The notes below the pieces were generated by a model. The model had not been told where the DNA came from. It saw nothing but the letters and a program-made list of their open reading frames with translations, and searched no databases. A stretch of DNA of 9,083 bases, taken from the NCBI GenBank assembly GCA_027858325.1, contig JAQICU010000140.1:1-9083 (forward strand), written 5' to 3'. Both the position numbers and the translations under genes were made by a program. Positions 1 to 6,760 of this stretch are shown here, piece after piece (position 1 is the first letter of the stretch; the number at the start of each line of letters is the position of its first letter). Source of the DNA: Candidatus Cloacimonadota bacterium (GTDB lineage: Bacteria; Cloacimonadota; Cloacimonadia; Cloacimonadales; TCS61).

Positions 1-885
1 GTATTATTAGTATACAATCCATTTGCCGGTCATGGAAGAGCTAAGAAAATATTACCGCAGGTCGAAGCGGAATTCACAAAATACAATATCGAATTTGATT
101 TGAGGATAACCGACTATCCGGAACATGCTACCGAAATAATTAAAAATACTAACTTTAAAGCTTATAATGCTATTGTTGCTGCCGGTGGAGATGGTACCCT
201 TTTTGAAGTTATCAATGGTTATTATATGAATTCTTCCAGGAAAAAACCACCTCTGGGAATACTGCCGGTTGGGACAGGAAATGCCGTTGCCAGAGATCTT
301 GAACTGCACACTTCCAGATGGAAAGAAGCAATAGCAATAATTGCCCAGATGAAGCCAAGAAAGGTAGATGTTGGGAAATTTACCAGCCATGGTCAGTCAT
401 ATTATTTCCTGAATATCTTAGGTTTAGGATTTGTAGCTGACGTTACTAAAACTGCCAAGAGTCTTAAGGTTCTTGGTAATGTTTCTTACTCTCTTGGTGT
501 ATTGTATCAAGTGCTGATGTTAAAATCTTTTAAACTTAAACTTGAACTTGATGGTGAATTACTGGAAAGAGATAATATTTTTGTTGAAGTTTCGAATACA
601 ACTTATACTGCCAATTTTTTTATGGCACCAAATGCTAAGATCGATGATGGATTACTTGATATTACTCTACTGAATAAATTGAGCAGGATAGGTCTGTTAA
701 AAGCTTTTCCAAAAGTATTTACCGGAGAGCATATTCATCTACCTGAAGTTGAAACATTTACAGCCAGGCATATAAAGATAACTACTGATCCGCCAAAAGT
801 GCTAACTCCCGATGGAGAACTTATAGGGACAACACCAATAGAGATTGAATGTCTGCATCAGGATATTGAGGTTCTCTGGAAATGA
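1..885 (+). CDS. Diacylglycerol kinase-family (DgkB/YegS/LCB5-like) lipid kinase, 5' end cut by the window
   Basis: ATP-dependent kinase that phosphorylates a lipid hydroxyl, most likely diacylglycerol to phosphatidic acid, at the inner face of the cytoplasmic membrane. The frame is open from base 1, giving 294 visible residues. The first of them already contain the family's N-terminal nucleotide-binding motif NPFAGHG (visible residues 6-12), so only a few residues and the start codon are missing; the in-frame TTG at 100 lies after this motif and is not the start. The GGDGT motif sits at about residues 62-66, followed by a PVGTGNAVARDL stretch. A DDGLLD motif and a C-terminal PDGE, whose Glu is the expected catalytic base, complete the family pattern. 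The length fits the family at about 300 residues. The stop TGA overlaps the next gene's ATG (ATGA), so the pair is probably co-translated. Substrate choice among diacylglycerol, sphingoid base or undecaprenol cannot be read from sequence. Confidence 0.93.
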   Translation, partial: VLLVYNPFAGHGRAKKILPQVEAEFTKYNIEFDLRITDYPEHATEIIKNTNFKAYNAIVAAGGDGTLFEVINGYYMNSSRKKPPLGILPVGTGNAVARDLELHTSRWKEAIAIIAQMKPRKVDVGKFTSHGQSYYFLNILGLGFVADVTKTAKSLKVLGNVSYSLGVLYQVLMLKSFKLKLELDGELLERDNIFVEVSNTTYTANFFMAPNAKIDDGLLDITLLNKLSRIGLLKAFPKVFTGEHIHLPEVETFTARHIKITTDPPKVLTPDGELIGTTPIEIECLHQDIEVLWK

Positions 886-1589
886 AGCATATACGTTCCG
901 TATTTCTCTGGACATCCGGGTTTATATTCTTTGGTATATTCAGTACAATAGCAATTCTACTCACGTACATTATACCAATAAAAAAGTTAGATCCATTCAT
1001 CAGATCTTCACTTAAGTTATTATTTAAAGTTCTATTCATAAAAGTAAAGGTGGAAGGCAAAACAGACATTGATAGTTCCAAAACATATCTGTTTATGTCA
1101 AACCATGCAAGTTTGTTCGATGTACCATTATTAAAAGCTTATATTCCGATCTATTTAATAGGTATTGAAGCACAACATCAGTTCAAATGGCCATTTTACG
1201 GCTGGCTGATAACACGACTTGAAGCTATCCCAATTGAGCGGGATAATATTTATGCATCTATGCGAAGCATCAAGAAGGCGAATAAATTGCTGGATGAAGG
1301 TACATCAATTGCCATCCTGCCGGAAGGAACTAGAACACTAACCGGTGAAATGCAGCCTTTAAAGAAAATGCCCTTCATGCTGGCAAAAAAAGCTGGTGTC
1401 GATATAATTCCAATTGGATTATCAGGATTATATAAACTTAAACCAAAGGGCAGCTGGCATATCACACCTTCAACCATTACAATAAATTTTGGTGATCCGA
1501 TAACGAGTGAAGAGGTGAATGATCTTTCCGTAGAAGAACTGCGTGACAAAATATATGATAGCATAAAAAGTCTGATAACAGAACCATAA
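882..1589 (+). CDS. plsC: 1-acyl-sn-glycerol-3-phosphate acyltransferase (PlsC family)
   Basis: Transfers an acyl chain to lysophosphatidic acid to form phosphatidic acid, the precursor of membrane phospholipids, at the cytoplasmic membrane. The protein has 235 residues, the usual PlsC size. A hydrophobic segment at residues 8-32 would anchor it. The catalytic HX4D motif is present as NHASLFD (His75, Asp80). Motif II is represented by AIPIERDN (115-122), motif III by PEGTRT (147-152), and the proline-containing motif IV by DIIPIGLSG (174-182). The ATG overlaps the upstream kinase stop as ATGA, with a modest GAGGT ribosome site about nine bases upstream inside the kinase gene, so translation is probably coupled. 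Pairing with a lipid kinase suggests that diacylglycerol and lysophosphatidate are both routed to phosphatidate. The family also contains acyltransferases acting on other lipids, so the exact acceptor is inferred from motifs only. Confidence 0.93.
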   Translation: MKHIRSVFLWTSGFIFFGIFSTIAILLTYIIPIKKLDPFIRSSLKLLFKVLFIKVKVEGKTDIDSSKTYLFMSNHASLFDVPLLKAYIPIYLIGIEAQHQFKWPFYGWLITRLEAIPIERDNIYASMRSIKKANKLLDEGTSIAILPEGTRTLTGEMQPLKKMPFMLAKKAGVDIIPIGLSGLYKLKPKGSWHITPSTITINFGDPITSEEVNDLSVEELRDKIYDSIKSLITEP

Positions 1590-1650
1590 AAAGATGGATT
1601 TTTACAGCATTGAACTGATTTTATAAAAAACAATATCCAATAATCAAGAG

Positions 1651-1680
1651 AAGTCGTTTGCTATCGCAAGCCGACTTTTT
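1651..1680 (+). terminator. Intrinsic terminator of the kinase-plsC unit
   Basis: AAGTC-GTTTGC pairs with GCAAGC-GACTT around a TATC loop. The stem has eleven base pairs with one G-T pair and one bulged C at 1672, and runs directly into TTTTT (1676-1680). It lies about 60 bases after the plsC stop. On the minus strand the stem is not followed by a T-run, so it is probably one-directional. Confidence 0.8.
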
Positions 1681-1785
1681 CAACACGGAATATCCAAGTA
1701 TGAAGGAAAAGAAAAAGAATGTAAATAAACTGCTGTTCAAATGCTCAAAGCTTTAATATTAAGAAGTATTTTTTAGAATTTTTTC

Positions 1786-1900
1786 CTTGCAGATGGTTGA
1801 AAACCTCCGCAGTGGTAATCCTTTTATTATCCAACCATTGCAAAGCAAACACACCCCACGACTAAAGTCGCACCCCTCTCAAGAGGGGACTTTTTGCAAG
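1786..1900. repeat. Palindrome-rich intergenic element, candidate dispersed REP/MITE-like repeat
   Basis: The element is framed by CTTGCA (1786-1791) and its reverse complement TGCAAG (1895-1900). Inside are three nested or tandem palindromes. TTGCAGATGGTTG (1787-1799) pairs with CAACCATTGCAA (1832-1843) with a single unpaired G. CGAC/GTCG pairs around TAAA (1859-1862 with 1867-1870). CCCCTC/GAGGGG (1873-1878 with 1883-1888) pairs around TCAA. The G/C-rich palindromes stand out from the A/T-rich surroundings and end two bases from the cyclase stop codon. It encodes nothing convincing on either strand. That it is dispersed is inference from its look; only one copy is in this window. Confidence 0.5.
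1864..1895 (+). terminator. Second plus-strand stem-loop with T-run, possible back-up terminator
   Basis: CCCCTC-TCAA-GAGGGG forms a stable stem with a tetraloop, and the flanks AAAGT (1864-1868) and ACTTT (1889-1893) pair further across a four-base internal loop. TTTTT follows at 1891-1895 on the plus strand. It would stop plus-strand read-through before it runs antisense into the cyclase gene. On the minus strand the same stem is followed by TGCGACTTTAG, too poor in T for a convincing terminator. It lies inside the repeat-like element. Confidence 0.5.
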
Positions 1901-1902
1901 AT

Positions 1903-4029
1903 TTATTTTACATCAAGTTTAAGTACTCCATCCCAATTTTTTGGTGGGAATTCTAACAAGTACATACACCTCGTAAGCATAACTTGCGAAGCTTTATCAT
2001 TATATGGTTCTTCAGAAAGTTCCTGGAATAATTCTCCTGCTTCCTGCCAATTTCCTTCCCTATAAAATTCCAAGGCCTGCTTATAAATTTCTATCCATTC
2101 ATATTTGGAAGAATCAATCTCATCTGTTCTTTCATCAATTATTTCAAATATACAAGTTGGTTCAGTTTTACCTTTTACCATCAAAGAATCTAGCTCACGA
2201 CAGATGAATTTTTCTTTAACTTGTTCGTGGGTATTCTGGCTTATAATAATATTCGTTTGATAGATCTTATTCACACCTTCCAAACGGGCAGCCAGATTAA
2301 CAGTATCCCCGATAGCTGTGTAATCCATTCGTTTCTCACCACCAATATTGCCTGCCACCAGTGGTCCTGAATTGATCCCGATCCGGGTTTGTAAATGAAA
2401 GTTTTCAGTTGCAGTTAATTCCTGTTTTTTTTCTAATTCTTCTCTGAGTTTTTCATGTGCAAAAGCCGCACGACAAGCGAGAAGTGCATGATCTTCTCTT
2501 TCTATTGGAGCACCAAAAAGTACCATAATACCATCACCTGTATATTTATCCAATAATCCATCATATTGGAAAACAAAATCAATAAGTTTTTTAAAATACT
2601 CATTCAAATCATGTACTAATTCTGATGGAGTTTTCGTTTCGGAAAGAGTAGTGAAATTGTAGATATCCGTATAAAGAACTGTTGCGTTTATCTCCTTACC
2701 GCCAAGCTGTACTTTATCCGGTTCATCTTCGAGCTGCTTTATCACATCATCATGAAGATAACGGGAAAATATCTTTCTGATCTCACGTCTGGATTTTCCC
2801 TCCAATAAATAGCTTAAAGTGTTGATGAGTAGGTACGCAATAATGAAGCCAAATATCTGCATTGTAAAATTCATCTGAATGCGATATAATTTCCATAAGA
2901 TAAAATTAGAGAATAACACAAATATGAGTAACATCAAAATGATGAGATTTGCTTTCTTGGGCAGAAAATTTGAAATAAGGAACATGATCAGAAAAACAAA
3001 CAGAAGTGTAAGTAAAAAATCTATCCACCTATGAACGGTAGTAATAAAATCGTGGTTGATAAAATTACTGAGTGCAGTTGCCCAGATCTCCATTCCGGGC
3101 ATAACTTTAGAATAGGAATTTGATTTCAGATCATACAATCCCGCAGCAGTTGCACCAAAAATAACATGTTTATTCCTGAATGTTTCTAAAGGAAGTAATG
3201 GCTCATCATCATTCATCTGAGCAGAAGCAGAAGAGATAAGAGCACGGAATGGATAAGTTGTGAAAGCGTTTTGACCATACCAGTTTAATAAATACTCTCC
3301 ATCTTTATCAATTGGAATTTCAATATTCTTCGAATCTTTATGTTGATCCAGCCAAACACGATAAGCCATTTGCGCAAAATAGTGTTCCTCTAATTTGAAG
3401 AACATACCGACTCTCCGGATCATACCGTCATTATCGGGTGCAGTATTAATTATCCCGATTGATCTGTTATTCAACAAGAATGGTTCAATAGGAGCTCGAA
3501 TACCCTGGAAGGGTTGAAGGTCTATTTGTTTATCATTAATGGAAAATTCATTTACTTTGGGATGAATATAATTAGCATCTTTAAGCAACTGTGCGCCGAG
3601 ATAGACCTTCCCGTTATTTTTGATCGCATCAGCAAAAATGTTATCGGTTTCTAAAGCAGTTGTCTCTTCTCTCTCAATATCTTTCTCATAAAATTGCATA
3701 TCAAAAATAACTGATCGAGCTCCGGCTTCGGTGAGAAAGTTAACAGCGTATCCATAAAATGAACGTGGCCATGGCCATGAAATTCCGTTCTCACTGAAGA
3801 AATCCAAACTGGCATCATCAATTGCAATAATAACAATATTTGTATCTGCTTTTTCCTGAGTTGGATCAAGCTGAAAACGATAATCCAGCATTTTCATTTC
3901 TGTATCTTTTAAGAAGGGAGTGGAGCTGAAAAAACTTACCAGCAATGTAAGCAACAAAGATGCTGCCAGAAGTGTGTACCACTTCTTATAGAGTTTTGTT
4001 AACCTGATCGTTTGCCTTTTATTTTTCAT
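1903..4029 (-). CDS. CHASE2-domain membrane adenylate cyclase (class III)
   Basis: Membrane receptor-type cyclase that should make cAMP from ATP in response to an extracytoplasmic signal. The 708 residues run as follows: one membrane helix (about 19-36), an extracytoplasmic CHASE2 domain (about 37-330, with the typical DDASLDFF, WPWPR, APDNDGMIRR and PGMEIWA stretches), three membrane helices (about 336-355, 359-380, 388-408), a linker, a class III cyclase domain (about 448-632), and a C-terminal helical tail ending in the PPKNWDGV pattern common to this family. All key residues are visible: metal-binding Asp455 (YTDIYNF) and Asp499 (TGDGIMV), adenine-selecting Lys495 and Asp569, and transition-state Asn578 and Arg582 (TVNLAAR). 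The Lys/Asp pair points to ATP rather than GTP. Its ATG overlaps the stop of the LPP20 gene as ATGA, with only a weak AGG before it, so translation is probably coupled. The CHASE2 ligand is unknown. Confidence 0.94.
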   Translation of the reverse strand: MKNKRQTIRLTKLYKKWYTLLAASLLLTLLVSFFSSTPFLKDTEMKMLDYRFQLDPTQEKADTNIVIIAIDDASLDFFSENGISWPWPRSFYGYAVNFLTEAGARSVIFDMQFYEKDIEREETTALETDNIFADAIKNNGKVYLGAQLLKDANYIHPKVNEFSINDKQIDLQPFQGIRAPIEPFLLNNRSIGIINTAPDNDGMIRRVGMFFKLEEHYFAQMAYRVWLDQHKDSKNIEIPIDKDGEYLLNWYGQNAFTTYPFRALISSASAQMNDDEPLLPLETFRNKHVIFGATAAGLYDLKSNSYSKVMPGMEIWATALSNFINHDFITTVHRWIDFLLTLLFVFLIMFLISNFLPKKANLIILMLLIFVLFSNFILWKLYRIQMNFTMQIFGFIIAYLLINTLSYLLEGKSRREIRKIFSRYLHDDVIKQLEDEPDKVQLGGKEINATVLYTDIYNFTTLSETKTPSELVHDLNEYFKKLIDFVFQYDGLLDKYTGDGIMVLFGAPIEREDHALLACRAAFAHEKLREELEKKQELTATENFHLQTRIGINSGPLVAGNIGGEKRMDYTAIGDTVNLAARLEGVNKIYQTNIIISQNTHEQVKEKFICRELDSLMVKGKTEPTCIFEIIDERTDEIDSSKYEWIEIYKQALEFYREGNWQEAGELFQELSEEPYNDKASQVMLTRCMYLLEFPPKNWDGVLKLDVK

Positions 4030-5390
4030 TGACCTGCAGTTTGAATAATTTTTGGAACCATATTATCAGATATTTTCTCTGCCGCGTTTTCAAAAGCTTT
4101 AAGTCCTGCTTTCTCAGTATTCACGCCCTGTCCGTTCACATTATTAAAAACATTTTTATAGATCTCTTCCCCTGAACTCATTTCCAAAGCGGATACAGTA
4201 ACGTCAACAAAAGCTGAGTACATCCCAAACATTTCCGAACCTTCTCTTGATCTTGCTTTGATTGTTATATAGATATCCGCTCCTGCTATGTCATCGGTAA
4301 AAGAGAAGCCTTTCTCAGAAAAGCTTTCCTTGATCTTTGGTTCAATATGAAGGACAGTAAGTTCTTTTCCTAAATTCAACTCTTCAGATTCAATGAATAT
4401 GAGTAATCCGGTTACGTTAAGAATGACCCTGGTTGATGGCATTGGGAGAGTTTTGAGAATATTCTGATACACAAAAGAAGTACTATCCTGATTGATCATT
4501 TTTGAAATATCCAATTCTGCATTGAGTATTTGCATTTTCTCCGAAGAAGTAACCTTGCTGATCTTGGTAGATGCAATTCCGTTCATATTAGTTTTTACAT
4601 TTGAGATCAGATCACCTTCCCCACGCCTGAAACTGAATAATATCGGCAGGTTAGAAATGGGGATTTGCTCTGTTTCATAATAAGAAGCAATAACCTGAAT
4701 TGGGTGTTTTACAGCTTTATTTCTCTTTGCTTCGATATTATTTTTTATGGGTTTCAATTCAATGTTAGATAGAATATTCTGAATTGAAAGATATATTTCA
4801 TTATTTAAGTATATATTCTGCCCAAGATATTTCGTTTCCAGTGTTTCTCCAATGTATTTCTCAATTGGTTTGAGAGACTGCAAGAACAGGAGTAATGCTT
4901 TGTCATATTCTTTATTTTGTTCACTTTTTTTAGCTTGAGTAAAAAGATCTAATGCCAAGCTTATTGCTTTGTTTATCTTCTCCTCTTTTGCTACCTGATA
5001 TCTTACTTTAGACAGACGATAGTATATCCAATAATCTTTCTTATCCTGCCATTGTTCAACCAGTTCATATCCTTCTAATTCTGCTTCTGTTGTAGAACGG
5101 ATCTTCGATTTTAGTTCTTCTTCCAGCATCCCGGATTTTTCGATCATACTGCTGACAACTTCACCTGAGATATTTACTGTGATCTCTGAAGCCAGATTCT
5201 TCAATGCTTCACTGGTTGCTTTTTCTATGTGGTCATTACTACCCTTAATCTTGGAAGCATGTCCAATTCCAATATAGAATTCGTTATCTATGGGTCTATT
5301 AGTTACCCAATCCGGTGCTTTTTTTGCGTGAAGTAAATTAAGTTGGAAAAATAAACTTAACAGCAATAAAAATTGGAAAAATCTTTTCAT
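4026..5390 (-). CDS. Exported LPP20-domain protein with Ig-like middle and alpha/beta C-terminal domain
   Basis: Predicted periplasmic protein of 454 residues. A signal peptide covers residues 1-22 and ends LLHA before KKAPDW. No lipobox cysteine is present, unlike classical LPP20 lipoproteins. Residues about 23-132 match the LPP20 pattern: PDWV, a FYIGIGHA strand, an Ala-rich helix, then ASEITVNISGEV. A helical, partly TPR-like stretch follows (about 133-210), then a beta-rich segment (about 229-300) with the NMNGIAS turn typical of bacterial Ig-like folds. The C-terminal part (about 320-454) is an alternating strand/helix region ending in a helix; it recalls the C-terminal halves of FlgT/CsgG-associated proteins, but I cannot assign it firmly. 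The GGAGG six bases before the ATG supports the start. It sits 14 bases after a barrel gene and overlaps the cyclase gene by four bases, so a structural or signal-relaying envelope role alongside the cyclase is likely. Molecular function is unknown. Confidence 0.8.
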   Translation of the reverse strand: MKRFFQFLLLLSLFFQLNLLHAKKAPDWVTNRPIDNEFYIGIGHASKIKGSNDHIEKATSEALKNLASEITVNISGEVVSSMIEKSGMLEEELKSKIRSTTEAELEGYELVEQWQDKKDYWIYYRLSKVRYQVAKEEKINKAISLALDLFTQAKKSEQNKEYDKALLLFLQSLKPIEKYIGETLETKYLGQNIYLNNEIYLSIQNILSNIELKPIKNNIEAKRNKAVKHPIQVIASYYETEQIPISNLPILFSFRRGEGDLISNVKTNMNGIASTKISKVTSSEKMQILNAELDISKMINQDSTSFVYQNILKTLPMPSTRVILNVTGLLIFIESEELNLGKELTVLHIEPKIKESFSEKGFSFTDDIAGADIYITIKARSREGSEMFGMYSAFVDVTVSALEMSSGEEIYKNVFNNVNGQGVNTEKAGLKAFENAAEKISDNMVPKIIQTAGQ

Positions 5391-5396
5391 TCAAGT

Positions 5397-5401
5397 CCTC
5401 C
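5397..5401 (-). promoter_or_regulatory. Shine-Dalgarno site of the LPP20-domain gene
   Basis: GGAGG on the minus strand, six bases before the ATG at 5390, lies wholly within the 14-base gap after the upstream barrel gene's TAA. It fixes the start codon. Confidence 0.85.
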
Positions 5402-5404
5402 GAA

Positions 5405-6697
5405 TTAAAAATAATAGATGCAGGAAAGTGTAACTGTGCGTACAGTTTTTTTATAAATAAAACCATCAGCATCATTAAGCATTCTATCTATCTCAAAAGC
5501 AGATGTATCTACAGAGATATCGAGTGAATACTGATCTGTTATTAAACCTGAACCAACTGAAAATGCAGCACCTTCAACTTGTTTTTCGTTAATATCAGTA
5601 AATAATGTTGGAAGTGATCGCCCACCAATCCTCAGAGGAATCACAGCAAAATCCCAGATATTTATGAAGAGATATTCTGCCCCAAATCGAAGCTGATTCA
5701 GATCCAGATTTTCCATTTCTTCATCATTTCCGGTCAACTCTTCATAATCTTCTTTGAGAGTAGTTTCACTAAATTTTCTGGATTCCATATCGACTGACAA
5801 TGTAAGATTATCACCAAATCGGTAGGAGACACCAATCCCGAACATCAATGGCATTCCTAAAGTATAAGAATTACTGGATTCAACTGGGTCAGGGTCATAG
5901 ATAACACTATTTGAATCAGAATATTCTTCCAATGTAAATTCTTCATCTACAGAAAGATCAAAAGGTGTTTTTGCAACAAGTCCGATTTTTAAAGGTATTG
6001 GATTGTTACTATAATTTAGATCGAACATGGCACCAACTACAAAATTAATGCTTGAGAATGTCCAGTCAGATTTATCATGATAATCCCGATAATAGTCATA
6101 GTCGGTAAAGTGCTCATCAACCATATTATTAGATTCAAAGTATGCTTCACCAACCCATAAATTTGCAGCAACTCCTAAAGAAAATATTGATGCCAATCTA
6201 TTTGCAAATCCAATTGTAATCGTGCTCGTTCCACCATCAGAAAAAGTTTCATTAAGATATTCTACTGTATCCACACCACTTTCCTCATAGAATTCTTCGT
6301 GAAAATATGAATATAGATCAAGTTGTCTTTGCACACCCAGTGCAGCTACAAATTGCCTACCGGAAAATTCGAATGGATAAACCCCGCTCAAGAAATTTAA
6401 GATGCCATGTTCATCGTCATAAGTTTCTGCTGCATAATCAAAATCTACTTCATATCTTTCAGTTAGACCTCTACCTACGATTGATGCTTCGGGTTTATCT
6501 AATTGAGTTAATCCTGCAGGATTCCAGGAGATCGCAGTGGCATCGTCAGCCACACCGATGAACGCACCTCCCATCCCTGCAGCTCTGGCACCTACCCCAG
6601 TAAAGTTCCAGTCTGGTCCTAAGTTCAGGTCAAGTTGCGCAAAAGAAAAGCTTGAACCAATTAAAATAATAAATATATATAACAATTTCAATTTCAT
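5405..6697 (-). CDS. Outer-membrane beta-barrel protein, PorV/OmpP1(FadL)-like, second paralogue
   Basis: Predicted outer-membrane barrel of 430 residues. A signal peptide (1-20, ending SFSFA) is followed by the family signature GARAAGMGGAF (36-46), ADDATA (50-55) and WNPAGLTQL (58-66). The rest alternates amphipathic strands with acidic, Tyr/Asp-rich loops and ends TLSCIYYF, a terminal aromatic that fits recognition by the BAM machinery. The family includes PorV/PorQ-type secretion accessory proteins and FadL-like channels. No substrate can be named here, and the absence of other type IX secretion genes argues against assuming PorV function. AAGGAG lies five bases before the ATG. The preceding gene is a clear paralogue, so the two arose by tandem duplication. 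Overall barrel assignment is strong; function is open. Confidence 0.85.
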   Translation of the reverse strand: MKLKLLYIFIILIGSSFSFAQLDLNLGPDWNFTGVGARAAGMGGAFIGVADDATAISWNPAGLTQLDKPEASIVGRGLTERYEVDFDYAAETYDDEHGILNFLSGVYPFEFSGRQFVAALGVQRQLDLYSYFHEEFYEESGVDTVEYLNETFSDGGTSTITIGFANRLASIFSLGVAANLWVGEAYFESNNMVDEHFTDYDYYRDYHDKSDWTFSSINFVVGAMFDLNYSNNPIPLKIGLVAKTPFDLSVDEEFTLEEYSDSNSVIYDPDPVESSNSYTLGMPLMFGIGVSYRFGDNLTLSVDMESRKFSETTLKEDYEELTGNDEEMENLDLNQLRFGAEYLFINIWDFAVIPLRIGGRSLPTLFTDINEKQVEGAAFSVGSGLITDQYSLDISVDTSAFEIDRMLNDADGFIYKKTVRTVTLSCIYYF

Positions 6698-6760
6698 ACT
6701 CTCTCCTTAAAAAACCTCAAATAATTTTCCTTAAAAAAGGAATATGAGGGCTAAAATTAA
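6698..6760 (-). promoter_or_regulatory. Leader between the two barrel genes: Shine-Dalgarno plus a competing hairpin
   Basis: This 63-base gap is the longest in the minus-strand operon. It contains the AAGGAG ribosome site at 6703-6708. On the minus strand, upstream of that site, a perfect six-base-pair stem TTCCTT-TTTT-AAGGAA (6727-6742) forms. Its 5' arm could pair instead with the real Shine-Dalgarno, because the sequence TTTTTTAAGGA occurs twice (6728-6738 and 6704-6714). No T-run follows the stem, so it is not an obvious terminator. I see no convincing promoter boxes. Confidence 0.4.

Larger units (their letters stand above)
1590..1902. other. Convergent intergenic region, no credible gene
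   Basis: These 313 bases separate the 3' ends of two convergent units. They hold a terminator hairpin at 1651-1680 and a palindrome-rich repeat-like element at about 1786-1900. The stretch 1681-1785 is A/T-rich and shows no recognisable feature beyond an unconvincing 18-codon open frame. No tRNA or known riboswitch is visible. Confidence 0.8.

Noticed and set aside
1250..1633. Minus-strand frame opposite plsC
   Set aside because: It is antisense to the conserved PlsC motifs and encodes no recognisable domain.
1700..1756. An 18-codon plus-strand frame starting ATGAAGGAAAAG
   Set aside because: It is very short and Lys-rich, lies downstream of the terminator, and has no Shine-Dalgarno or promoter.
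1873..1888. CCCCTC/GAGGGG stem as terminator of the minus-strand operon
   Set aside because: On the minus strand no T-run follows the stem, so the minus operon's terminator is not evident in the window.
1787..2065. Plus-strand open frame of 92 codons
   Set aside because: It runs across the palindromic element and antisense into the 3' end of the cyclase gene, with no ribosome site and no recognisable fold.
6727..6742. Stem between the barrel genes as an intrinsic terminator
   Set aside because: The stem is only six A/T-rich base pairs and is not followed by a T-run on the minus strand.
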